From Hymenobacter rubripertinctus (GTDB lineage: Bacteria > Bacteroidota > Bacteroidia > Cytophagales > Hymenobacteraceae), in the NCBI RefSeq assembly GCF_003583925.1, contig NZ_QYCN01000004.1, forward strand, positions 145,366 to 186,833: DNA of 41,468 bases. The letters are read 5' to 3'. Numbering within the stretch: position 1 is the first letter of the stretch; every line of letters begins with the position of its first letter. The position numbers were made by a program, and so were the translations under genes. This document shows, piece by piece, positions 1 through 10,503 of this stretch. Below the pieces are notes generated by a model that saw only the letters and a program-made list of their open reading frames with translations, was not told the origin of the DNA and did not search any database.

Positions 1-63
1 GGGGGCTTCGGGGGCTTCGGCGGCGGCAGCAGCGGCGGCGGCGGCGCTTCCGGCAGCTGGTAA
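1..63 (+). CDS. C-terminal tail of a TPM-domain (YgcG-like) protein, 5'-truncated
   Basis: Only the last 20 codons and the TAA stop are inside the window. They encode a glycine-rich tail that ends GGGGASGSW. Tails of this kind, with FGGFGGGSS-like blocks and a final SW, are typical of TPM-domain proteins of the YgcG family, which are exported or membrane-anchored and have been linked to photosystem II repair or phosphatase activity in plants. The catalytic domain lies upstream of the window, so the family call rests on the tail alone. Low-complexity glycine tails also occur in other surface proteins. Confidence 0.55.
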   Translation, partial: GGFGGFGGGSSGGGGASGSW

Positions 64-108
64 GGCTCGAAGCCATGAAACGGCGGCATAGTCCGTTTGT
101 CCCGCCTG

Positions 109-203
109 CTGAATCTTGCCAGGGATGATACGTAAGAAAAAGACCCCGCCCGGATTTTCCGGGCGGGGTCTTTTTCTTACGTATCATCCCTGGCAAGATT
201 CAG
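109..203. terminator. Bidirectional terminator inside a 46-bp perfect inverted repeat
   Basis: The arms 109-154 and 158-203 are perfectly complementary with a 3-base loop. The core is a standard rho-independent terminator: a GC-rich stem around GACCCCGCCCGGA with an A-run on one side and a T-run on the other, so it can work in both directions. It lies between the TPM gene on the plus strand and the DUF4136 gene on the minus strand, which converge here. The perfect pairing continues about 20 bp beyond the A/T runs on each side, which a terminator does not need. Confidence 0.9.
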
Positions 204-251
204 TTAGCAATCGGCCGGACGGGATGAAGAACGGCCCATAGACCCGGCTGT

Positions 252-872
252 TTATCGCCGCACCTGCGAACCAGAGGCCTGATCCTGGGGCGGATAATTG
301 CCCAGGATACTGGTAACAATGCGCTGTACCTCAGCTTCAGAAATAGTTTGGTTGTCTACCTGCGCCTGGCCCTGACCCCGCCACGCCAGCTCCTTGCGGC
401 GGGCGTCCACGAAGTCCAGAATCAGCGTACCCGCCTTGTATTCGGTCACGTAGCCCCGGTTGTAGAGGCTGCCGTAGCCATAGCCGTAGCCGTAGTAAGG
501 GTAACCGTACGGACTGTACGGGTTCATGTTGGTGCGCTGCTTTTCCTCCACGCGGGCACTGTAAGCCACGAACACGTCGGGGTTGGCTTCCACCATTTGC
601 ATCCCCTTCTGGGTCAGCTGGGTTTCCACGGCCTTGCGGATGCGCTTATCCAGAAACGATTCATAGCCCTGAGCCGGGCCACCCTCCGTGTCCTGGGGCT
701 GTTGCGGATACCAGGCCCAGGTGCGGTAGGCGCGGAAGTTAACGGAATGATCGAAGTCGGATGTGACCCCCACCCGTGCGGTGGTGGTGCAGCTGCTGGC
801 CCCCAGCAGCAAACTCAGGCCCAGCACCGGGTAAGCGAACGGGCGGAGCAGGAAGCGGGAAATGCGGTTCAT
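252..872 (-). CDS. DUF4136-family lipoprotein
   Basis: This 206-residue protein begins with a short basic stretch, a hydrophobic segment and a lipobox ending at Cys28 (LLLGASSC), so it is probably anchored to the membrane as a lipoprotein. The body has features of the DUF4136 family: an early block FRAYRTWAWYPQQP, a central DVFVAYSARVEEK strand pair, and a late block GTLILDFVDARRKELAWRG. A Tyr/Gly-rich insert (residues about 128-145) lies between them. The start is the ATG just before the signal peptide; an in-frame upstream extension to 1067 encodes no plausible signal and was not used. The function of DUF4136 is not known. It is transcribed divergently from the small lipoprotein at 1082. 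Confidence 0.85.
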   Translation of the reverse strand: MNRISRFLLRPFAYPVLGLSLLLGASSCTTTARVGVTSDFDHSVNFRAYRTWAWYPQQPQDTEGGPAQGYESFLDKRIRKAVETQLTQKGMQMVEANPDVFVAYSARVEEKQRTNMNPYSPYGYPYYGYGYGYGSLYNRGYVTEYKAGTLILDFVDARRKELAWRGQGQAQVDNQTISEAEVQRIVTSILGNYPPQDQASGSQVRR

Positions 873-1018
873 AAGGCGACGGATCAGAAGTGAGCAACCC
901 CGACGGCATCCGCCAAACGGCGTGGGCCGGGTCGGGAATACAACAGCCGGCAACGGGCCGTCGTTCCCGATGAAACGCTGCCTAATCTGTGCGTATTGGA
1001 ATATTATACCCCGGAAAA

Positions 1019-1051
1019 TTGCCTTTCGGCTAAAAATGTCTCTATCTTTTG
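1019..1051 (+). promoter_or_regulatory. Possible Bacteroidota promoter for the SH3-like lipoprotein
   Basis: TTG at 1019-1021 is followed, 21 bases later, by TATCTTTTG at 1043-1051. This is one base longer than the TAnnTTTG -7 consensus. It sits 31 bases before the ATG at 1082. The match is imperfect, so the call is tentative. Confidence 0.3.
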
Positions 1052-1081
1052 ACGCGTCACTCGCCATTGCATCCTGTATTT

Positions 1082-1378
1082 ATGAAAAAAATTGTACTCT
1101 GTCTGAGCAGCCTTGCCGTGCTGGCATCCTGCGGCACGGCCAAGGAGGAGGCCCGCTCCAAGCGCACCTTCACCACCCCGGTCACGCACACGTCAGTCGT
1201 CGAATGCATCCTCTACGATGGGATGACCAAAGAGTCCCGGCAGCTCGCCACCGTGGCGGCCGGCAACGAAGTGCAGGTAATGGATACGGTCAGCGCCTAC
1301 TTCGTGAAAGTGCGCGTTACGGCCGATGGCAAAACCCAGGCTGGCTACATGTACCGCACCTGCTTCGGTAAGCGGTAG
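1082..1378 (+). CDS. Small SH3-like lipoprotein
   Basis: This 98-residue protein starts with MKKIVLCLSSLAVLASC, a signal peptide with lipobox cysteine at residue 17. The rest, about 75 residues, has short alternating strands (ATVAAGNEVQVMDTV, YFVKVRVTADGKTQAGYMYRTCF) that resemble a bacterial SH3 domain, a fold often found in envelope proteins. The ATG at 1082 was chosen because it directly begins the signal peptide; the upstream in-frame start adds 11 non-signal residues. Two further cysteines (in VVECIL and YRTCF) could form a disulfide. The fold is an inference, and no specific role can be given. Confidence 0.75.
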   Translation: MKKIVLCLSSLAVLASCGTAKEEARSKRTFTTPVTHTSVVECILYDGMTKESRQLATVAAGNEVQVMDTVSAYFVKVRVTADGKTQAGYMYRTCFGKR

Positions 1379-1440
1379 CTTTATTAGCCGTTAGCTGTTA
1401 GGGCATCGGCATTGCCTTCGTCAAGCTACTCCATACAAAA

Positions 1441-1470
1441 GAGGCCCCGCAACAACCGTTGTGGGGCCTC
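1441..1470 (-). terminator. Terminator of gcvP
   Basis: GAGGCCCCGCAAC pairs with GTTGTGGGGCCTC (one G-T pair) around a 4-base loop. On the minus strand the stem is followed by a T-run, as expected for termination of gcvP, which ends at 1488. It may also stop readthrough from the plus-strand gene ending at 1378. Confidence 0.8.
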
Positions 1471-1487
1471 TTCTGTACTTCTTAATT

Positions 1488-4412
<2,925 letters not shown>

Positions 4413-4461
4413 AAAAGGATGGGTGAGGGTGGCAACGGAAAGGCCCCGCGAAGAGGCTAAG

Positions 4462-4492
4462 CAAAGGTAGCCGGAAAAGGCTTCACCCTTAA
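4462..4492 (-). promoter_or_regulatory. gcvP promoter
   Basis: On the minus strand TTA (4492-4490), a 20-base gap, and TACCTTTG (4469-4462) match the Bacteroidota -33/-7 pattern with an exact -7 element. Transcription would start about 45 bases before the ATG at 4412, which supports that start over the longer in-frame one. Confidence 0.65.
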
Positions 4493-4553
4493 ACCGATAA
4501 GTAGGGAAATGTTTAGGCGGCGAAGCCCCCAACTGGCCTTCCGGTTGAGGCCA

Positions 4554-5102
4554 CTAATCGGGTAGCAGGGCTAGTAGCTGTTTCAAGGCCTCGGTTTCTG
4601 CTTCCAGGGCCAGGAGGCGCGCGCGCAGCAGGTGATAGTGGGCACTGCTGTCCGCATCCAGATCGGCAGCGGTCTGCTGCTGGCGGCGGTCCAGCCAGGC
4701 GGCCGCCGTCGCGTCGGGGGCGGCGGGCAGCAGCGTGGGCAGGGCCTGCTGCCAGTGGCCGGCCAGGCGCAGCTGGTCGGCAAAGGCCCGTAACTCCCGC
4801 CGCAGACGGCCGGCGTGGTGCTGGCAGTAGTCGAGGCGGGCTTCCAGCAAGGGTGCGCTGGGTGGGGTCAGTCGGGCAATGGTTTCGGCTTCGGTAAGGG
4901 CAGCCGGCACCTCCGGCACGTGCCGGGCTAAATGGCTGAGCCGTAATAGCAACGGCCCACTCAAGGCGCGGCGGCCCGCTTCCAGGTGGCTGACCAGCCC
5001 CACGCTCACCCGCAAGTAAGCGGCCAATGCTTCCAGCGTGAGGCCAAAATGGGTCCGTACGACGCGGACAAGGGAGGTAGAAGGAATGGCAGGACGACCC
5101 AC
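4554..5102 (-). CDS. Helix-turn-helix (XRE-like) protein
   Basis: This 182-residue protein has an N-terminal helix-turn-helix at about residues 10-50: VVRTHFGLTLEALAAYLRVS then VGLVSHLEAGRRALS, which reads like the Cro/CI (XRE) fold with the recognition helix at SVGLVSHLEAG. The remaining 130 residues are helical and rich in Leu, Ala, Arg and Gln (RLRRELRAFADQLRLAGHWQ, LLRARLLALEAETEALKQLL) and probably form a coiled coil for oligomerisation. The start is GTG at 5102, as no in-frame ATG precedes the HTH. It is divergent from the dehydrogenase-like gene at 5363, so that gene is a candidate target, but no operator was identified. Confidence 0.75.
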   Translation of the reverse strand: MGRPAIPSTSLVRVVRTHFGLTLEALAAYLRVSVGLVSHLEAGRRALSGPLLLRLSHLARHVPEVPAALTEAETIARLTPPSAPLLEARLDYCQHHAGRLRRELRAFADQLRLAGHWQQALPTLLPAAPDATAAAWLDRRQQQTAADLDADSSAHYHLLRARLLALEAETEALKQLLALLPD

Positions 5103-5362
5103 GGGAGGCTGAGGTAGAGAATAATAAGAAATATGTTGAATTTTCTACAAGAAAGCAGAGAATTCAGATTAACACAAATTTTTTTATACAGCACACCACT
5201 TCTGGTACCGTTTGGTAGCCTCTGCGAGGCGCAGCCTCGCCCGGATAGCAGGCACCAGTAAGCTGCGCTAAACTTGCGCCAGGGGTGCGAGCCAGTTACC
5301 GAACCAACCAAAATAGATAGATTTAGCCCCCGAACCCCATCCACCCCACCCATCCTTATTTC
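5103..5362. other. Divergent intergenic region, AT-rich
   Basis: These 260 bases separate the divergent HTH gene and the dehydrogenase-like gene. The part next to the HTH gene (about 5110-5190) is strongly A+T-rich against the background and probably holds its promoter, though no exact TAnnTTTG was found. A small hairpin, GCGAGGC-GCA-GCCTCGC, lies at 5224-5240. The promoter for the plus-strand gene is listed separately. Confidence 0.5.
5296..5325 (+). promoter_or_regulatory. Probable promoter of the dehydrogenase-like gene
   Basis: TTA (5296-5298), a 19-base gap and TAGATTTA (5318-5325, one mismatch to TAnnTTTG) lie 37 bases before the ATG at 5363. The -33 part sits in GCCAGTTACCGAA, a 13-base string also found at the same position in the tdh promoter. 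Confidence 0.5.
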
Positions 5363-6577
5363 ATGCGCCCGATTACCATTGGCCTGCTCCGCGAAGGCAA
5401 AACGCCCCCCGATAAACGCGTGCCGCTCACCCCCAAGAAATGCATTGAGGCCCAGGACCAGTTTCCGGGCCTCACCATCATCGCCCAGGCCAGCGAAGTG
5501 CGGGCCTTTGCCGACCAGGAATACCGCGACCTGGACCTGGAAGTGCGGCCCGATATTTCGGACTGCGACGTGCTCATGGGCGTGAAGGAAGTGCCGGTGG
5601 CGGAGCTGCTGCCCAACAAAACCTACTTCTTCTTCTCCCACACCATCAAGAAGCAGCCCAGCAACCGGGAGCTGCTGCGCCAGGTGCTGGCCAAAAATAT
5701 TACCCTCGTCGATTACGAAATGCTCACCAATGAGCGCGGGGAACGGATTGTGGCCTTCGGGCGCTGGGCCGGCATTGTGGGGGCCTACAACGGCCTGCTC
5801 ACCTACGGCCGCAAGCACCACCTGTTCCGCCTGCGCCCGGCCTACGAGTGCGTGGATATGGAGGACATGCAGGAGGAATTTTTCAAAGTGAAGAAGCTGC
5901 CCCCCATCAAAATGGCCGTCACGGGCTCAGGCCGGGTGGCCCAGGGCGCCATTGAGGTGCTCGACCTGATGGGCATCCGGCGGGTGAGCGTGTACGACTA
6001 CCTCTACCTCGATTTCAACGAGCCCGTGTACACCCAACTGCGCAGCTCCGACTACAACCGCCGCCGCGACGGCCGCGTGTGGGACACCACCGACTTCCAT
6101 CGCCACCCTGAGGCCTACGAAAGTACGTTTCAGAACTTTTTGCCCGTTACCCACCTGCTCATCGCCTGCGCTTACTGGCACCCGGCCGCCCCCCGCCTGT
6201 TTTCGGAAGAAGATACCCGCCGCGCCCACTTCCGCATCGATACCATTGCCGACGTCACCTGCGACATCGACGGCTCCATCCCGACCACCCGGCGCAGCAC
6301 CACCATCCAGGAGCCCGCCTTCGACTACAACCCCGCCACCGGCCAGTTGGAGCCCGCCTACTCGGCCCCCGGCCACCTCACCGTGATGGCCGTGGATAAC
6401 CTGCCCTGCGAGCTGCCCCGCAATGCCAGCCGCGACTTTGGCCGCCAGCTCATTGCCAACGTGCTGCCCCACCTGCTCGCCGAAAACGGCCCCGACGAAG
6501 TAATCCAGCGCGCCACCATCGCCACCAACGGTCAGCTCACGGAACGCTACCAGTATCTGGCCGACTACGTGGCGTAA
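5363..6577 (+). CDS. Alanine/saccharopine dehydrogenase-like NAD(P)-dependent enzyme
   Basis: The 404-residue protein has the two-domain layout of the alanine dehydrogenase/transhydrogenase and saccharopine dehydrogenase (lysine-forming) group. The N-terminal substrate domain begins with TIGLLREGKTPPDKRVPLTP (residues 5-24), a typical substrate-binding stretch. The Rossmann nucleotide-binding loop GSGRVAQGA is at 188-196, followed by LMGIRRVSVYDY. The C-terminal part returns to the first domain (DIDGSIPTTRRSTTI, GHLTVMAVDNLPCELPR), a pattern found in saccharopine dehydrogenase homologues. The ATG at 5363 follows a recognisable promoter. A role in lysine or alanine metabolism is plausible, but the substrate cannot be fixed from sequence alone. 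Confidence 0.85.
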   Translation: MRPITIGLLREGKTPPDKRVPLTPKKCIEAQDQFPGLTIIAQASEVRAFADQEYRDLDLEVRPDISDCDVLMGVKEVPVAELLPNKTYFFFSHTIKKQPSNRELLRQVLAKNITLVDYEMLTNERGERIVAFGRWAGIVGAYNGLLTYGRKHHLFRLRPAYECVDMEDMQEEFFKVKKLPPIKMAVTGSGRVAQGAIEVLDLMGIRRVSVYDYLYLDFNEPVYTQLRSSDYNRRRDGRVWDTTDFHRHPEAYESTFQNFLPVTHLLIACAYWHPAAPRLFSEEDTRRAHFRIDTIADVTCDIDGSIPTTRRSTTIQEPAFDYNPATGQLEPAYSAPGHLTVMAVDNLPCELPRNASRDFGRQLIANVLPHLLAENGPDEVIQRATIATNGQLTERYQYLADYVA

Positions 6578-6581
6578 TATT

Positions 6582-6763
6582 CAGTTGCCAGTTGCCAGTT
6601 GCCAGTGGTCGGCAGAAGAGCGGTCATCCTGAGCGGAGCGAAGGACCTTATCACGTGAAAACGAAAACCGTTTTGGTGGTTCGTACTAACGTGATAAGGT
6701 CCTTCGCTCCGCTCAGGATGACCGCTCCTTTACTAGCAACTGGCCACTGGTAACTGGTAACTG
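6582..6763. repeat. Composite repeat: heptamer array, 39-bp perfect palindrome, inverted heptamer array
   Basis: Left array 6582-6609 is CAGTTGC three times and CAGTGGT. Right array 6736-6763 is GCAACTG, GCCACTG, GTAACTG, GTAACTG, which is the same heptamer family inverted. Between them lies a hairpin with perfect 39-bp arms (6618-6656 and 6689-6727) and a 32-base loop; the arms contain GTCATCCTGAGCGGAGCGAA. The whole element fills the gap between two convergent genes, starting 4 bases after one stop codon and ending 3 bases before the other. Confidence 0.9.
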
Positions 6764-6766
6764 ATA

Positions 6767-7594
6767 TTAGACTTTCAGCACCGGGTATTTAGCTTGCACC
6801 AGCATGTAGAGGCCGTAGGCCATCAGGCCCAGCGCCACCACGGCCAGCACGACCGGCCCCATGGTGGCCAGAAAATCAAACGCCTCATCGGTGCTCCCGA
6901 TGGCGGCGGCGCGCGACTGGCGGCCGGCCTGCACGAAGAAGTAGCCGATAATGCCCAGCACAATGCCCCGGGCCGTGTAGCCTACCTGCCCCAGCCGGTA
7001 CACGGTGTTCTGCTGGCCGGCCGGAATATCACTGCCCTGCACGTGCTTATGAAACTTGCCGGAATAGGCCTTGTAGAGCTGGTAGAGGCCGATACCGATG
7101 GTAGCCACGCCCACCAGGATAATAATCCACTCGCCGCCGGGCCAGCCCAGCACCCGGGCCGTGAGCGTTTGTTGGGTGTTGCCGCTGCTATCGGCCGAGC
7201 CGCTGAAGGCCAGTTGGGCCGCATACCAGGCCAGACTCGCGTACACGAGGCCGCTGGCCGCATAGCCCACGCGCCGGGCCAGGCCCGGGGCATCGGAACC
7301 CTTGTTTTCGGTGTCGCGCACGGCCTGCACCACGCGCCACACAATGTAGGCGAGCAGCCCCAGGGCAATGAGGCCCAGTAATAAGCGCCCCCCCGGCAGG
7401 TTTTGCAGGGTCTGAACGGCCTGCTTCTTGTCGGCCGTCTGGCCCTGCTGCTGGCCGGTGGCGGCTAGCAGCGCCAGCAGCCCCATGAGCGTGTACACCA
7501 CGCCTTTGGCAGCGAAGCCAATGCGGGCTACCGTGCGGATACCGGAGGAAGAGGAGGATGGAAGTGCGGAGTGCAGCGTATCGGCAACAGACAT
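6767..7594 (-). CDS. DUF1206-family integral membrane protein
   Basis: This 275-residue protein contains three related units, each beginning with a R.G(F/Y).A.G.V/I motif: VARIGFAAKGVVYTLMG near residue 22, ARRVGYAASGLVYASLA near 106, and LGQVGYTARGIVLGIIG near 201. Each unit has about two transmembrane helices, so six are expected. This triplicated layout defines DUF1206, whose function is not known. Start is the ATG at 7594 just before a Ser-rich cytoplasmic leader. It is a single-gene unit, ending against the composite repeat at 6582-6763. Confidence 0.92.
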   Translation of the reverse strand: MSVADTLHSALPSSSSSGIRTVARIGFAAKGVVYTLMGLLALLAATGQQQGQTADKKQAVQTLQNLPGGRLLLGLIALGLLAYIVWRVVQAVRDTENKGSDAPGLARRVGYAASGLVYASLAWYAAQLAFSGSADSSGNTQQTLTARVLGWPGGEWIIILVGVATIGIGLYQLYKAYSGKFHKHVQGSDIPAGQQNTVYRLGQVGYTARGIVLGIIGYFFVQAGRQSRAAAIGSTDEAFDFLATMGPVVLAVVALGLMAYGLYMLVQAKYPVLKV

Positions 7595-7671
7595 AGGGCA
7601 GCAAAGTAGGAGGAGAAGCCAGCCCGGCTGCCATAGTGGCCCGGGTTGCCCTGCTTACGCCCAACTACCCC

Positions 7672-8244
7672 CTAAAGGTTGGCCCGGTGCCCGCCCAGCA
7701 GCCCCGGCGGATGATACAGCTGCACATGGGGCTGGTGCAGGGCGGCGTTGCCGGGCACATCGAGCGTGAACAGCGGCTTACTGCGGGCTACCACATGGTT
7801 CACCAGCCACTCCAGATTGCCTCCCGGGCTCATATAAGGAATGAACAGCACGTCGGCAATGTCGGCCAGCAGCAGGTTGCGGATATCCGCCGTTTCCTGG
7901 CTGATGGTGGTTTGCTCGGGCTCGAAGTGCGAAACGAACAACAGGTGCCCCAGCCGGATATCCTGCTCGTGTTCAAAGGCTACCGAAGGCTGAATGCCGC
8001 GGCCCAGCCCGTACACAATAGGCTGCTGCCGGTCCTGGCGCAGAAACCGGAAGACGGCCTGCTCCAGCCGCGAATGAAAGCCCGAAGCCACGCATCGGCC
8101 CAGCTGCCGCTGCTCCATGGCCCACACGTAGGTGGCATACTCGATACGAGGCGGGTACTCCCGCGAACAGAAAAAGGCTGTTTTGGGCAGCCGAAGCAGG
8201 GCAGCGTTGCCCAGGGTGCGTACTTCCTCCAACAGCGTTATCAT
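7672..8244 (-). CDS. DprA/Smf-like Rossmann-fold protein
   Basis: A 190-residue protein with the core of the DprA/Smf (SLOG-like) Rossmann fold: PKTAFFCSREYP near residue 20 as the first strand, ATYVWAMEQRQLGRCVASGFHSRLEQAV near 37-64 with the conserved GFHS turn, and PIVYGLGRGIQPS near 75. The usual DNA-processing protein A has extra N- and C-terminal domains that are absent here, so this is a stand-alone core found in some Bacteroidota. DprA itself loads RecA on incoming single-stranded DNA; related folds bind nucleotides or signalling ligands. Which role applies here is not clear. The ATG at 8244 follows an A+T-rich stretch. Confidence 0.65.
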   Translation of the reverse strand: MITLLEEVRTLGNAALLRLPKTAFFCSREYPPRIEYATYVWAMEQRQLGRCVASGFHSRLEQAVFRFLRQDRQQPIVYGLGRGIQPSVAFEHEQDIRLGHLLFVSHFEPEQTTISQETADIRNLLLADIADVLFIPYMSPGGNLEWLVNHVVARSKPLFTLDVPGNAALHQPHVQLYHPPGLLGGHRANL

Positions 8245-8414
8245 ACCCGGTGCACGTGGATAAATTTATAAAAAATATTGAATAAATCATCTGTTAATTT
8301 CCTGGCAGAGCTTCCGCATGTTACCGCCCGCCGGTTCTGATTAACGAAACGCGGAACCGGAGCCTCGCCCCCTACGGTTGCGGCACGAGCGTGGGCGGGC
8401 CGTTGACAGCCGTG

Positions 8415-8474
8415 CGGCCACTACGCACAACGGCCCGGTGCCGGGTGGCATCGGGCCGTTGTGCGTAGTGGCCG
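8415..8474 (-). terminator. Hairpin with perfect 23-bp arms downstream of the CsbD-like gene
   Basis: Arms 8415-8437 and 8452-8474 are perfectly complementary around a 14-base loop. It starts 14 bases after the CsbD-like stop codon. There is no clear T-run on either strand, so it may act as a 3' stabilising structure rather than a rho-independent terminator. The rest of 8245-8414 shows no gene. Confidence 0.7.
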
Positions 8475-8487
8475 AAGTCAGATCAGC

Positions 8488-8706
8488 CTAGAAGGTGCGG
8501 TGGAACCAGGACTTGATGTCGTCAATGGTTTCGCCGGTTTTATGCTGGAGCTGGCCGAACCACTCATCCTGCTTGCCTTCCTCGTAGTCGAGGTCGTTGT
8601 CGGTGAGGTTGCCCCACTTCTGCTTGGCCTGGCCTTTGATTTCGTTCCAGTTGCCGCGGGCGCGGAGTTCTTTGCTGTCGTCGATGCCGTTGTTATTAGC
8701 GTCCAT
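8488..8706 (-). CDS. CsbD-like stress protein
   Basis: A 72-residue acidic and polar protein with the CsbD core GNWNEIKGQAKQKWGNLTDND (about residues 18-38), the defining block of the CsbD/YjbJ family. Members are small soluble, often stress-induced proteins of unknown mechanism. The Asp/Asn-rich N-terminus (MDANNNGIDD) precedes the domain, and the C-terminus carries a second half-block, GKQDEWFGQLQHKTGETIDD. It is divergent from the gene at 8847 and has a strong hairpin directly after its stop. Confidence 0.9.
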   Translation of the reverse strand: MDANNNGIDDSKELRARGNWNEIKGQAKQKWGNLTDNDLDYEEGKQDEWFGQLQHKTGETIDDIKSWFHRTF

Positions 8707-8846
8707 GGTAGCGTTGTTTTAAGGTGGAAAGGTGGTCGTTGTACGGCGGGCTTCGCGGGGGAGTTGCCGCCCGCCCCGGCCGGCCGGCAAAGAATGCCCG
8801 ACATTCGGTATCATTGACTCGTGAGCCCGCCGCAATTACTGCCCGA

Positions 8847-10415
8847 ATGGATGATTTAAAGACTACCCTCAATACGTTTTCGCCCGACGACCGCAAGGAG
8901 TTCCGGCAGTTTATTCAGCGCCAGCGCCGCAAGCAGAAGGGCCGGATGGATGTGCGCCTGTACGATCTGCTGGCCCAGTCCGAGGAATACGACACGGCCG
9001 AGCTGCTCTGCCGCCTCTACCCCGAGGAGCCCAATGCCGTGGCCTACTACGCCCTGCGCAAGCGCCTGATGCGCCACCTGATGGATTTTCTGCTGCTGCG
9101 CCAGCACCAGCAGGACCCCACGGCCGCCTCCTCGGTGCGCGGCCTGCTCACGCTGGCCCACTACCTGTTTGAGGTGCGGGTGGGCCGCCTGGCCTGGAGT
9201 ACGCTGCGCAAGGCCGAAAAGCTGGCCCGCCAGAACGAGCAGTACGAGCAGCTCAACGCCGTTTATAACCTTCAGATCACCCACGCCGCCAGCCAGCACG
9301 CCGACGACTTGGCCGACATCGTGCAGCGGCGCAACCTCAACAAGCGCGACGCCGACGAGGAGGAGCGGGCCAATATTGCCGACAGCCTCATCCGCCTGCG
9401 CCTGCGCCAGGCCCGGGTGCGGGGCCGGGCCGGCGAGTCGTTCGATACCATTTTGCAGGAGGTGCTGCGCGAGTACGACCTTCAGGAAGCGTTTGCCCGG
9501 CGGCCCGCCCTGCTCTACCGGCTCATGTCCATCACCCGGGCGGCCATGCTCGTGCGCCGCGACTACCTCTCATTCGCACCCTTCGTGGTGCGCTGCTACC
9601 ACCTCATGGAAAAGCGCCACGGCTTCCAGCCGGCCCACCACGAGGCCCAGGTAGGCTTGCTCTACATGATTGCCCACGCCCTGTACCGCACCCGTCGCTT
9701 CGCGGAGTCGGTGACGTACCTGGAGCAGCTTAAGCAGTTGCTCGATGGTGGCTCCCGGCAGCGGGCCGCCGCCATGCGGCCCCGCTACACGTTTCTGCTG
9801 GCCGCCAACTACGCCTTCCTCGACCGCAATGCCGACAGCATCGGCCTGTTGGAAGCCACCCTGAAGCAGGCCCTGCCCCCCCGGGAGCTGCTCACGGCCC
9901 GCCTCGGCCTAGGCTTTCACTACTTCGCCGAAGGTCAGTACCAGAAAGCCAATCAGGTGCTGCTGGCCATCGGGCGCACCGACCACTGGTGCGAGCAGGA
10001 AATGGGCGTCGAATGGGTGCTCAACCGCAACATGGGCGAGATGCTGATTCAACTCGAACTCGGCAATTCGGACTTATCCTACAACCGCCTGCGGGCCATT
10101 GAGCGGCTGGTGAAGGAACGCTTCGGCCCCGATGGCGGGGGCTACGCCGCCGTGCTGGGCTTCCTGCACCTGGTCCGCGATATTCTGGAAGACCCGGCCG
10201 TGGTCCGCACCCCCGACTTCGCAGTGCGCATTACCCAGCTACCCGCCTTCGTGCCCCTGGAGCAGGAGGACTTGCAGGCCCTGAGCTTCTTTAGCTGGCT
10301 CTATGCCAAAGTGCAGGGCCGCCCCTACTACCCGGTGCTGCTGGAGCTGGCCGGAGCCACCGAGTCAGCCCCGGCAACCGCCCCTTCCTCCTCCTCCTCC
10401 TCCTCCTCCTCCTGA
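8847..10415 (+). CDS. Large helical-repeat (TPR-like) protein of unknown function
   Basis: This 522-residue protein has no signal peptide or membrane segment and is almost entirely predicted helix, with repeated pairs of amphipathic helices (LAWSTLRKAEKLARQNEQYEQLNAVYNL; RFAESVTYLEQLKQLL; GLGFHYFAEGQYQKANQVLL) that look like tetratricopeptide or related solenoid units. Such proteins usually act as scaffolds. The ATG at 8847 (MDDLKTTLNTFSPDDRKEF) was chosen over an in-frame upstream start, which would add 41 low-complexity residues running back towards the divergent csbD-like gene. The C-terminus ends in nine serines encoded by nine TCC repeats directly before the TGA stop, a trinucleotide microsatellite. 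Confidence 0.75.
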   Translation: MDDLKTTLNTFSPDDRKEFRQFIQRQRRKQKGRMDVRLYDLLAQSEEYDTAELLCRLYPEEPNAVAYYALRKRLMRHLMDFLLLRQHQQDPTAASSVRGLLTLAHYLFEVRVGRLAWSTLRKAEKLARQNEQYEQLNAVYNLQITHAASQHADDLADIVQRRNLNKRDADEEERANIADSLIRLRLRQARVRGRAGESFDTILQEVLREYDLQEAFARRPALLYRLMSITRAAMLVRRDYLSFAPFVVRCYHLMEKRHGFQPAHHEAQVGLLYMIAHALYRTRRFAESVTYLEQLKQLLDGGSRQRAAAMRPRYTFLLAANYAFLDRNADSIGLLEATLKQALPPRELLTARLGLGFHYFAEGQYQKANQVLLAIGRTDHWCEQEMGVEWVLNRNMGEMLIQLELGNSDLSYNRLRAIERLVKERFGPDGGGYAAVLGFLHLVRDILEDPAVVRTPDFAVRITQLPAFVPLEQEDLQALSFFSWLYAKVQGRPYYPVLLELAGATESAPATAPSSSSSSSSS

Positions 10416-10426
10416 CGAAAAAACCA

Positions 10427-10457
10427 AGGCCCGAACTACGCGGGGTAGCTCGGGCCT
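10427..10457 (-). terminator. Terminator between convergent genes
   Basis: AGGCCCGA (10427-10434) pairs with TCGGGCCT (10450-10457), with a further CTAC/GTAG pairing inside. On the minus strand it is followed by a T-run (the A-run at 10418-10423), so it should end transcription of the alanine-rich lipoprotein gene; it may also serve the plus-strand gene ending at 10415. Confidence 0.75.
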
Positions 10458-10503
10458 GGCAGGGAGAGAGTGTGCGGCGAACCGCCGGGCTAAGCCAATT
10501 TGC

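Noticed and set aside
4413..4532. 40-residue N-terminal extension of GcvP
   Set aside because: It would place the start upstream of a well-formed TTA-N20-TACCTTTG promoter; the ATG at 4412 gives the usual GcvP N-terminus.
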